Shown in pieces: positions 1 to 6,232 of a DNA stretch of 18,519 nucleotides. The stretch lies in assembly GCA_024645305.1 (NCBI GenBank), contig JAHEFU010000026.1:1-18519 (forward strand), in the 5' to 3' direction. Position 1 is the first letter of the stretch. The number at the start of each line of letters is the position of its first letter. The notes beneath the pieces were generated by a model. It was not told where the DNA came from and ran no database searches. It was given only the letters and a program-made list of their open reading frames with translations. This DNA is from Planctomycetales bacterium. GTDB taxonomy: Bacteria; 4484-113; JAFGCY01. The position numbers were made by a program, and so were the translations under genes.

Positions 1-592
1 GGGCGACCTCCTGCTGGACCAGCTCGCGGGGAACCCGGTCCGGATCGCCAGTGTAATCAATCGTGTATGGTTCACCATAGCGTATGCGGATCTTCACAGG
101 CTTGAGGAAGACGCTACCCTTGGTCAGCGCATGCTGTGATCCGATGATGGCGGATGGCAGGACCCGGCAGCCGGTCCTGATGGCCATCAGCACTGCCCCG
201 CTCTTGCCTTCCATCAGGCGTCCGTCGCGGCTGCGGGTGCCCTCGGGGAAGATGAAGACCACCTGGTCGTTTTTCAGGTAATCCACTGCCTGCAGCAGGG
301 CCTGCTTACCTTTGCCCCGATTCACCAGAATACTGCCGATACTGAGCATGTATATGCGCAGGAGAGCTATCTTGAAGAGCTCCATCTTTGCCATGTGGTA
401 TCCGCAGCGGTGCGGCACGAATGAGCCTGTAAGTGGCGGATCCAGGTGGCTGACATGGTTGCTGACGATCAGCAGGGCACCCTCGCGGGGTACATTGCCG
501 GGGTTCTCCAGGCTGAGGCGGAACAGCAGTTTACCGAAACACCAGGTCAGGAGCCTGGTGACCACATAGATGAACCTTCCCCAGAATGTCAT
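1..592 (-). CDS. plsC: 1-acyl-sn-glycerol-3-phosphate acyltransferase (PlsC family), 3' end cut by window edge
   Basis: Read on the minus strand, this frame is open from 592 to the left edge (about 197 codons). The protein begins MTFWGRFIYVV. It carries the two hallmark motifs of the PlsC/LPLAT family: the catalytic HX4D box in NHVSHLDP (around residue 40) and FPEGTRSRDG (around residue 115), which binds the glycerol-phosphate. Family members transfer an acyl chain to lysophosphatidate at the inner membrane, the second acylation step of phospholipid synthesis. PlsC proteins are usually about 200-250 residues, so only a short C-terminal piece should be missing. The start is uncertain. ATG at 592 has only a weak AAGG upstream, while an in-frame TTG at 616 follows AGGGGAG at good spacing and would add eight residues. 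The TTG lies one base after the stop of the cupin gene, so the two are probably co-transcribed. Exact acyl acceptor is inferred from family only. Confidence 0.9.
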   Translation of the reverse strand, partial: MTFWGRFIYVVTRLLTWCFGKLLFRLSLENPGNVPREGALLIVSNHVSHLDPPLTGSFVPHRCGYHMAKMELFKIALLRIYMLSIGSILVNRGKGKQALLQAVDYLKNDQVVFIFPEGTRSRDGRLMEGKSGAVLMAIRTGCRVLPSAIIGSQHALTKGSVFLKPVKIRIRYGEPYTIDYTGDPDRVPRELVQQEVA

Positions 593-617
593 CTGCGCCT
601 TGTTATCGCGTGTCAAG

Positions 618-1028
618 CTAATCTCCCCTGATGATCCGGTAACTGTCCTCATCGTAGTGCTGGGTGGAAAATTCGAATATATGGGTTTCCTCGGCAATGC
701 CTGTAAAGCGATGCACCATGCCCGGGGTCAGCAGGATGCAGTCTCCTTCCTGCATGTCAAAGACCTCCTGGATCTGCGGCGGGTCCATTTGCGCGTGTTC
801 CAGGTCGCACATTTCCATCCGCAGGTGTCCGCGGGAGATGTAGAAAGTTTCGGTCTTGAGCTTGTGATAGTGCAGTGAGCAGTTCTTGCCCTGATGCAGA
901 ACCAGCAGCTTGCCGCAGTAAAGTTCGTCATTGTGCAGCCAGCGTTCCTCGCCCCAGCCCTTGGGAACGATCTTCACATTCTCATCCAGCCGGATGGGCA
1001 GGCTGAACTGCTGCGGAACGGTACTCAT
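618..1028 (-). CDS. Single-domain cupin protein, mannose-6-phosphate isomerase / sugar-nucleotide-associated type
   Basis: This is a 136-residue protein made of one cupin fold. Cupin motif 1 matches the consensus G(X)5HXH(X)4E(X)6G exactly, in GKNCSLHYH...E...G (about residues 47-67), supplying the metal-binding His-His-Glu. Motif 2 is GDCILLTPGMVH (about 95-106), with the fourth metal ligand His. The pattern KGWGEERW near the start and EFSTQHYDEDSYR near the end resembles stand-alone cupins related to the C-terminal domain of type II phosphomannose isomerases, often found near surface-sugar genes. The substrate cannot be named from this window. The start ATG at 1028 is preceded by AGGAG with six-base spacing. 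The gene follows a leader containing a promoter and a terminator-like hairpin, and is followed after at most 25 bases by plsC. Confidence 0.85.
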   Translation of the reverse strand: MSTVPQQFSLPIRLDENVKIVPKGWGEERWLHNDELYCGKLLVLHQGKNCSLHYHKLKTETFYISRGHLRMEMCDLEHAQMDPPQIQEVFDMQEGDCILLTPGMVHRFTGIAEETHIFEFSTQHYDEDSYRIIRGD

Positions 1029-1046
1029 TGCGGTCTCCTACAAGAT

Positions 1047-1069
1047 GAAAATGCCCACCAGAGGTGGGC
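1047..1069 (-). terminator. Intrinsic-terminator-like hairpin in the leader of the cupin gene
   Basis: On the minus strand GCCCACC, loop TCT and GGTGGGC form a perfect seven-base-pair GC-rich stem (1053-1069), followed at once by ATTTTCAT. It lies about 80 bases after the stop of the diguanylate cyclase gene and 24 bases before the cupin ATG. It can end the dnaA-cyclase transcript. Because a promoter-like sequence lies upstream of it (1111-1138), it may also act as an attenuator for the cupin gene. The U-tract is short and interrupted, so efficiency is uncertain. Confidence 0.6.
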
Positions 1070-1110
1070 GGGAAGCTTTGCTTTGCCTACAAGTGTCTGC
1101 CTCCACTTAC

Positions 1111-1138
1111 ATTATAAGTCAGAAGGCCGGAAGCACAA
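1111..1138 (-). promoter_or_regulatory. Sigma70-like promoter for cupin-plsC
   Basis: A perfect -10 TATAAT (1111-1116, minus strand) is preceded at 16 bases by TTGTGC (1133-1138), which matches the -35 consensus only in TTG. It sits just beyond the stop codon of the diguanylate cyclase gene. Predicted transcription starts near 1104, giving a leader of about 75 bases that includes the hairpin at 1053-1069. Confidence 0.5.
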
Positions 1139-1146
1139 ACTACCCG

Positions 1147-2898
1147 TCAGGTGCGGATTTCAATGGTTTTCGATTCAGTCTGCGAAATGGGGAAGAACTT
1201 GGACAGCATCACCTGGTTGCGACCGGAGTTCTTGGCGGTGTACAGGGCATGGTCTGCGTTATCCACCAGCAGGGCTGAGATGTCGTCTACGTTCTTGAGG
1301 AAGACATCGCCCTCCCCCGTGCTGCGGGAGCCACGGGATACTTCAGGCTTGAGATTAGTATCGGATGTGGTTGCCAGCCCGATGCTGATGGTCACCTGCT
1401 TGAATGCATCGCGCTGCAGTGAAATCGGGAACTGGTGCGCTTCCACCTTGCGGCGCAGCTGCTCGGCAATCCGCGGGGAAATCTCCGGTGGCGTACCCTT
1501 GAGCACAACCGCGAACTCCTCGCCGCCCCAGCGGCCGACGAGGTCGGTACCGCGGAAGAATGTCTTGAGGATCTGGGCCAGTTCCTGGATCACGAGGTTT
1601 CCAACGAGATGTCCATAGCTGTCATTGATGGACTTGAAGTGGTCGATATCCATGTAGATCAGGCCCAGCGGCACATCCTTGCAGTAAGACTCATTGAGCA
1701 TCGGGATGAACTTCTCCATGAAGCCGCCGTGGTTATTCAGCTGCGTCAGGTTATCCGTGTGGCTCTCCGTCTTCACTGTGGTGTAGCTCAGGCTGTTGGA
1801 AACCGCGATTGAAATCAGCGGGGCAATGTTCTGCAGGAATGCGAATGCGTCCGCATCGAAGCTCTTCACATGATGGCTGTCCAGGCAGAGCACGCCCAGT
1901 GCTTCCTGGCGGAACATCAGGGGCATGCAGGCCAGGGAACGGATCTTCTTGCCACGCTGGTTGAAACTCTCCCAGCGCTTGTCCTCAAGCACATCGTCAA
2001 TCATCACACCTTCGCGGTTTGAGAAGCACCAGCCCACGACCCCCTGGTCCAGCTTTACGTTGCGCGCTACACCGGTGGCTGTTTCATCCCCTGACTCCAC
2101 CTTGAGTTCGAGACGCTGGTCCTCATGGTTGTAGATGTAGATGGAGAACTTGTCGAAGTCGAAGCGGTTGCGCAGGGCCTCAACAATCTTGCCGAACAGT
2201 TCCTCCCAGTCCAGCACGGAAATGATGTTCTCCAGGATCTGCAGCAGGGTCTGCACTTCGCGGTTGCGCTCTACAAGGGACTCGACAGCCAGGTTGGCAT
2301 CAATGGCCTGCTGGCTCAGCTCACTGACCAGGTCTTCACTGACCTGGTAAATCTCATCAATATTGCGCTTGATCTTGCGCACGAGGATAGTCGCCGTGGC
2401 CAGTGCACCGATGCCAATCAACGCATAGGCATTAGCCTCAACGTTTGTGCTGAAGCTCTCCACTTCAGGGTTCACCCGTGCCAGAAGTATGCTGAATCCG
2501 TAGAAAACCACGCTGAGGACCGACAATAGCGTGCCGGTGCTGCGCGGCATCACGAAGTTGTAGAAGCTGTTGATCACGATCAGCGCTATCAGGTAGATCA
2601 GGATCATCCTTGGCTCGAACATGAACAGGTAGGATGCCGTGAGCAGATCTATTGCCAGGCTGAACAGGAAGAGCCGGTCGTGGTTCTCCGGCGTAGGGAT
2701 CATGAAGCGGAACAGGCAGATGTTCAACACTGCCATCAGTACAAGACTGGACCAGAAGAAAGCAGGGCTGCCGTAATCCGTGGACCTGGAAAAGTACAGC
2801 ATCCACACGAAAATATAGCTTGAACCGAACCCGATCAGCTTGGCAGCCACGAGGTAGGGCCAGAACCGGGCGGGGAGATGGTAGACCTTCTGATTCAA
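1147..2898 (-). CDS. Membrane GAF-GGDEF diguanylate cyclase
   Basis: This is a 583-residue sensor enzyme expected to make cyclic di-GMP from two GTP. Six hydrophobic segments (roughly residues 13-36, 46-67, 76-94, 97-116, 121-140 and 155-173) form a membrane region. A helical linker (about 175-225) and a GAF domain (about 225-370) follow. The GGDEF domain spans about 380-565, with DNLTQLNN, MDIDHFKSIND and the active-site signature GGEEF at 458-462. RGTD at 449-452, five residues before it, is the canonical RxxD inhibitory site, so product inhibition is likely. An insertion of about 30 residues, rich in Ser, Gly and charge (about 511-542), separates the TISIGLA strand from the NADHALYTAKNSGRN helix; this is longer than usual. 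The apparent start is TTG at 2898 with only a weak upstream CAGG; no in-frame ATG occurs before residue 33. It lies 51 bases after dnaA on the same strand. The signal sensed by GAF is unknown. Confidence 0.9.
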   Translation of the reverse strand: MNQKVYHLPARFWPYLVAAKLIGFGSSYIFVWMLYFSRSTDYGSPAFFWSSLVLMAVLNICLFRFMIPTPENHDRLFLFSLAIDLLTASYLFMFEPRMILIYLIALIVINSFYNFVMPRSTGTLLSVLSVVFYGFSILLARVNPEVESFSTNVEANAYALIGIGALATATILVRKIKRNIDEIYQVSEDLVSELSQQAIDANLAVESLVERNREVQTLLQILENIISVLDWEELFGKIVEALRNRFDFDKFSIYIYNHEDQRLELKVESGDETATGVARNVKLDQGVVGWCFSNREGVMIDDVLEDKRWESFNQRGKKIRSLACMPLMFRQEALGVLCLDSHHVKSFDADAFAFLQNIAPLISIAVSNSLSYTTVKTESHTDNLTQLNNHGGFMEKFIPMLNESYCKDVPLGLIYMDIDHFKSINDSYGHLVGNLVIQELAQILKTFFRGTDLVGRWGGEEFAVVLKGTPPEISPRIAEQLRRKVEAHQFPISLQRDAFKQVTISIGLATTSDTNLKPEVSRGSRSTGEGDVFLKNVDDISALLVDNADHALYTAKNSGRNQVMLSKFFPISQTESKTIEIRT

Positions 2899-2907
2899 GC
2901 TGGCCTG

Positions 2908-2916
2908 ATTATATCA
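2908..2916 (-). promoter_or_regulatory. Extended -10 promoter element just before the diguanylate cyclase
   Basis: On the minus strand the sequence reads TGATATAAT, an exact extended -10 (TGnTATAAT). No good -35 is seen, which is usual for extended -10 promoters. Only nine bases separate it from the predicted TTG start, so a transcript from it would be almost leaderless, or the true start lies further inside the gene. Confidence 0.4.
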
Positions 2917-2949
2917 GGACGGAGTGTTTTGAGAGGAGCACTCTTCCGC

Positions 2950-4365
2950 TTACTTGAGCATGCGGCTGATCTGGCTGACTGCCTGCTCTATGTAGGGATC
3001 TTCCACAATCTCCGCCGTAATCTTGCTCGCTCCATGGGAGACGGTGCTGTGGTCCCGGTTACCGAGCTCTGACCCTATCTGACTAAGGGTCAGGTTGGTG
3101 AACTCACGGGCGAAGTACATCACGATCATCCGCGCCTGGGCCACACGCTTGGACCGGTTGGGGCTTAGCAGCAGGCTGTCACTGATGTTGAAGTAGTCAC
3201 ACACCGCGGAAATGATCTGGCGGATGCTGACTTCCCGGCGGATGCCGCTCGTGTCAAGGATGTCTGCCAGAACCCGTGCGGCGAATTCGATCGTCGGCGG
3301 GCTGCTGGAGAAGTCACTGAATGCCAGCAGGCGTACCAGTGCCCCTTCGAGCTCGCGGATATTGCTAGTGACACGGTCGGCGATGAAGTAACAGACTTCG
3401 TCAGGCAGGTTCACATTCTCCTGCCTCGCCTTCTGGCGCAGGATTGCCACCCTGGTCTCGAGGCTGGGATCGGCAATGTCCGCCACCAGGCCCATGCTGA
3501 AGTGGCTGATCAGGCGCTCCTCCATACCCTTGAGAGTCCGCGGCGGGCGATCAGAACTGATGATGATCTGCTTGCCGGCCTCCACAAGCGCTGTGAAGGT
3601 GTGGAAAAACTCGCTCTGGGTTTCTGACTTGCCACACAGGAACTGGATGTCATCAATCAGCAGGACATCCGCCTGGCGGTAGCGCCTGTGGAATTCCGAC
3701 ATGCGCTTCCCGGTCCGTACATGCTCTATGAAGTCATTCGTGAACTTCTCACTGCTTACGTAGACAACGTTGCTGGCCCGCTGTTTGTTCCAGACCTCAT
3801 GGCCGATGGCGTGCATCAGGTGTGTTTTTCCGAGGCCCACGCCACCGTAGAGGAACATCGGGTTGTAACTCTGGCCGGGACGCTGCGATATCTGCCAGCA
3901 GGCGCTGTAGCAGAACTGGTTGTTTGCACCGACGACGAATTCATTGAAGGTGTAGCGGGAATTAAGCAGGGGTTTGGCGGCCTGCCGCAGGGGGATGTCA
4001 TCCTGTTCAGCCGGAGACGGCAGGATATCCAGTCCGAACCCTTCGCGATCCTGTTCCGGGCCTGCCGGGGAGCCGTCGGGCACGGCGCGACCGGTGACGA
4101 TCCGCAATTCAGCCCGCTTGCCGGTGATCAACTCAACCAGCTCGACGATGATGTCCCCGAACTGGTCCTGAACCCAGTTGCGGTTCATTTCATTGGCAGC
4201 TGCAATCACCAGCAGGTTGTCATCGAATGAGACCGCATTGAGCGGCTTTATAAGCAGTTCATACTTGGGGCGGTTCGTCTGTTCGCAGAGTTGCTGTTTG
4301 ATGATCTCTAGAAGATCTGTTGCATTGTGGGTCTGCATACATTTAAACGGCAGGATCCGACCCAC
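2950..4365 (-). CDS. dnaA: Chromosomal replication initiator DnaA, with atypical box VII
   Basis: This is DnaA, the AAA+ protein that binds DnaA boxes and opens the origin. With the start used here it has 471 residues: domain I (about 15-85), a variable linker, AAA+ domain III (about 135-350) and DNA-binding domain IV (about 370-471). Walker A is GGVGLGKTH (174-182), Walker B LLIDDIQ (235-241), sensor I IIISSD, and sensor II NIRELEGA. The domain IV signature is NRDHSTVSH, where most DnaA have RDHTTVLH. Box VII reads EERLISHFSMGL. Most DnaA have SRF there, so the arginine-finger position is His (codon 3502-3504). The start is a choice. GTG at 4365 has GGAG (4371-4374) and GAGGAGG (4376-4382) upstream, while ATG at 4338 gives 462 residues and a more typical N-terminus but lacks a Shine-Dalgarno site; TTG at 4443 is possible but weaker. 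The cyclase gene follows downstream, and a TPR gene diverges upstream. Confidence 0.93.
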   Translation of the reverse strand: MGRILPFKCMQTHNATDLLEIIKQQLCEQTNRPKYELLIKPLNAVSFDDNLLVIAAANEMNRNWVQDQFGDIIVELVELITGKRAELRIVTGRAVPDGSPAGPEQDREGFGLDILPSPAEQDDIPLRQAAKPLLNSRYTFNEFVVGANNQFCYSACWQISQRPGQSYNPMFLYGGVGLGKTHLMHAIGHEVWNKQRASNVVYVSSEKFTNDFIEHVRTGKRMSEFHRRYRQADVLLIDDIQFLCGKSETQSEFFHTFTALVEAGKQIIISSDRPPRTLKGMEERLISHFSMGLVADIADPSLETRVAILRQKARQENVNLPDEVCYFIADRVTSNIRELEGALVRLLAFSDFSSSPPTIEFAARVLADILDTSGIRREVSIRQIISAVCDYFNISDSLLLSPNRSKRVAQARMIVMYFAREFTNLTLSQIGSELGNRDHSTVSHGASKITAEIVEDPYIEQAVSQISRMLK

Positions 4366-4370
4366 CGACG

Positions 4371-4382
4371 CTCCGCCTCCTC
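4371..4382 (-). promoter_or_regulatory. Ribosome binding site supporting the GTG start of dnaA
   Basis: The minus strand reads GAGGAGGCGGAG. GAGGAGG ends 10 bases before GTG at 4365 and the inner GGAG ends 5 bases before it. This is the strongest Shine-Dalgarno sequence near the gene and is why 4365 was preferred to the ATG at 4338. Confidence 0.45.
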
Positions 4383-4459
4383 GTAGTATTTTGGATACTT
4401 CGTGAACAGGAAGTCGAAAGTTGTCAACAATCTTCCAAATCAACCCGCTCTCGTATCAG

Positions 4460-4468
4460 TTATCCACA
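4460..4468 (+). promoter_or_regulatory. Perfect DnaA box (TTATCCACA)
   Basis: The nine bases match the high-affinity consensus TTATCCACA exactly. The site lies 95 bases upstream of the preferred dnaA start. A DnaA box in a dnaA promoter commonly mediates autoregulation or forms part of an origin. Nearby weaker matches (4421-4429 and, on the minus strand, within GGTTATCAACT near 4503) each have two mismatches. Confidence 0.7.
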
Positions 4469-4896
4469 GTCAACAGACAGGTTTGGTTCATAAGTTGATA
4501 ACCTCGCGCGGGAGGTTTTGGACCAATCCAGATTCTGTCAACGGTAGCACCCCTGATGTACTGCCTCAACTGTACACCATTGCCTTCAAGGGATCCTAGA
4601 ATATCAGACGCATTTGGCGATTACAAGAGTTATTTGGCCAGCTTCGGTAAAATTCCCCACGAATTTTTCCGTAATTCCCCGGTGCTGCTCCAGGCAGATT
4701 TCACAGAGGCAGTTCAGTCTCCATTTACTGCTCTTCGCAGTCCCTCCAAAGAACTGGACAGCTGCTGTGGCCGGGCAATCCCAAGTGGTTTTGTGACTGC
4801 CAGAACCCAGTTCAATGCATGTCAGCTTCACGGGTAGTCGCGCTGCGGGCCGATGTATTACAATTTCTGCATCACCTTGCTGGAGGCAGTCTGAAA

Positions 4897-5673
4897 ATGA
4901 GCAATGCATCAGGGGTAATCGCGCGCCGGGAACTGAGTGCCGATGAGCTTGCAACCAAGTCCAGACTTGATGAGAAGGGCAATGAAGCCCTCGACAGAGA
5001 TGATTACAAGATGGCCCTGGAATGCTTCCACAAGATCACGATCCTGGATGGCTCTGATCCAAACGGCTGGAACATGCTTGGGGTCTGCTTCTCAAACTTG
5101 GAGTTTGCCCGGGAAGCCTGGCGTTCATACATGCTGGCCCTGGCAGCGGACCCGGAAAGCCTTGATGCGCTGTGGTATGCCGCGGAGTTCCTCACAACCA
5201 TGGAGGATTTCGAGCTGGCACGGCTCATGTTGAGCCGTTACATGGAAATAGAGGTTGATGAGGAGCGGCTGGCGGAAGCCCGGGAGGAACTGGATGAAAT
5301 CAACCGGCAGCTCGGCGACAGGCGGACCGGCACAGCCACAATCACAGTTTCCGATGAAGAGCTGGATGAAATGGAGATCGAGCTTGAAGATGATGAGCCG
5401 GAGATTCCCGATGGCTATGCGGTGGATGATGACGAGGCGGAATTTCCCATTGAATACTCGGATGAAGAGGATGATTTCGTGGATCCAGTGGTGGATGAAT
5501 ACATCGAGGACGAGAACACCGGTCTGTCCGACGAGGAGGAGGAGGCCTTTGTTGCCAGCGTCACCCTGCAACTGACCGGCATCGCCATGAGCTGCCGGAA
5601 CTGCGGTTCAGCCCTGCCTGCGGATGCGCCGTACTGCTTCAGCTGCAAGAGCATCTGTTTTTACGAGGACTAA
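4897..5673 (+). CDS. TPR-like protein with acidic linker and C-terminal zinc ribbon
   Basis: This is a 258-residue cytosolic protein that I cannot assign to a named family. Residues about 21-124 form three TPR-like helical pairs, with repeats such as GNEALDRDDYKMALECFHK and NMLGVCFSNLEFAREAW. Residues 152-218 are extremely acidic: about 35 of 67 are Asp or Glu and none is Lys or Arg. The C-terminus is a short zinc ribbon, Cys233-x2-Cys236-x10-Cys247-x2-Cys250, with an extra Cys254. The layout suggests a protein-interaction adaptor, with a possible nucleic-acid-mimicking or histone-chaperone-like acidic tract; that is inference. The start was set at ATG 4897 because GGAGG (4882-4886) lies 10 bases upstream; an in-frame ATG at 4819 lacks such a site. 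The gene stands alone on the plus strand, divergent from dnaA and convergent with dtd. Confidence 0.85.
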   Translation: MSNASGVIARRELSADELATKSRLDEKGNEALDRDDYKMALECFHKITILDGSDPNGWNMLGVCFSNLEFAREAWRSYMLALAADPESLDALWYAAEFLTTMEDFELARLMLSRYMEIEVDEERLAEAREELDEINRQLGDRRTGTATITVSDEELDEMEIELEDDEPEIPDGYAVDDDEAEFPIEYSDEEDDFVDPVVDEYIEDENTGLSDEEEEAFVASVTLQLTGIAMSCRNCGSALPADAPYCFSCKSICFYED

Positions 5674-5779
5674 TTCAAGAGGGATTGGCAACGGCACCCG
5701 GATGCTGTCTCCGTAAGGGCTCCTCCCCGCGGGCGGCCTCGGCTCCGTAACCGATTAGGTCCGTGACCAACATCTGCGG
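5674..5779. other. Convergent gap with short repeats; weak terminator candidate
   Basis: This short gap separates the converging TPR and dtd genes. CTCCGTAA occurs twice in the same direction (5709-5716 and 5743-5750). TGACC (5764-5768) and GGTCA (5778-5782) could form a five-base-pair hairpin that overlaps the dtd stop. No T-tract follows on either strand, so no intrinsic terminator is called. Confidence 0.3.
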
Positions 5780-6232
5780 TCAGCTACTCCGTTGCGTGTC
5801 AACAATGATCGTCACCGGACCGTCATTTACCAGCTCCACCGCCATCCGGGCCCCGAACTCACCGCTGGCAACGTCCAGACCGTGTTCATTCCGCAGGGCC
5901 TTCATGAATTTCTCCAGCAGTTCCATGGCTTCCTGCGGTGGCAGGGCAGAGGAAAAGGATGGCCGGTTGCCCGAACTGGTCTGGGCAGCCAGCGTGAACT
6001 GGGAAACCACCAGCACTGCCCCGCCTGCCTGGCCAACATCCAGATTCATCTTGTCCTGTGCATCCGGGAAGATCCGCATGCCGGCAATCTTGCGCGCCAT
6101 GAAAGCAGTTTCCGGCTCACCGTCTCCCTGCACAGCTGCAAGCAAAACGAGCAGTCCGCGGCCGATTTCACCCCTGACCTTACCTTCCACGCTTACACTG
6201 GCCCTACTGACCCGCTGGACTACCGCTCTCAA
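5780..6232 (-). CDS. dtd: D-aminoacyl-tRNA deacylase
   Basis: This is a 150-residue DTD that removes D-amino acids (and glycine mischarged on tRNA-Ala in many species) from tRNA, a homodimeric cytosolic proofreading enzyme. The N-terminus MRAVVQRVSRASV is the usual family start. The catalytic-pocket motif SQFTLAAQTSSGNRPSF (about residues 77-93) and the Gly-cisPro motif in NDGPVT (about 137-142) are both present. Length matches the family (about 145-150). The start codon is TTG at 6232, overlapping the relA stop in TTGA. GGAG lies eight bases upstream, inside the end of relA, so translation is probably coupled. It is the last gene of the secD-to-dtd operon. The relA-dtd pairing is common in bacteria. 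Confidence 0.95.
   Translation of the reverse strand: MRAVVQRVSRASVSVEGKVRGEIGRGLLVLLAAVQGDGEPETAFMARKIAGMRIFPDAQDKMNLDVGQAGGAVLVVSQFTLAAQTSSGNRPSFSSALPPQEAMELLEKFMKALRNEHGLDVASGEFGARMAVELVNDGPVTIIVDTQRSS

Larger units (their letters stand above)
4366..4896. other. Divergent intergenic region between dnaA and the TPR gene; no convincing gene
   Basis: About 530 bases separate the two divergent starts. The region holds one perfect DnaA box (4460-4468) and three GTCAAC motifs on the same strand (4423, 4469, 4537). The first lies in the small palindrome GTTGTCAAC (4420-4428). Seen from the dnaA side these motifs read TTGAC, like -35 elements, but none has a matching -10 at 16-18 bases. An inverted repeat CAGTTC (4711-4716) / GAACTG (4751-4756) is also present. 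Open frames in this stretch (for example 4604-4954 minus and 4556-4837 plus) show no recognisable domain. There is no tight cluster of DnaA boxes and no strongly AT-rich block, so an origin cannot be claimed. Confidence 0.6.

Noticed and set aside
4366..4896. Chromosomal origin (oriC)
   Set aside because: Only one exact DnaA box, no tandem cluster and no clear AT-rich unwinding block; gene orientation to the right is also unfavourable. Kept as a finding, not as a feature call.
4604..4954. Minus-strand open frame of 116 codons with a CLCEICLE Cys cluster between dnaA and the TPR gene
   Set aside because: No Shine-Dalgarno or family match, and it overlaps the ribosome site and start of the TPR gene.
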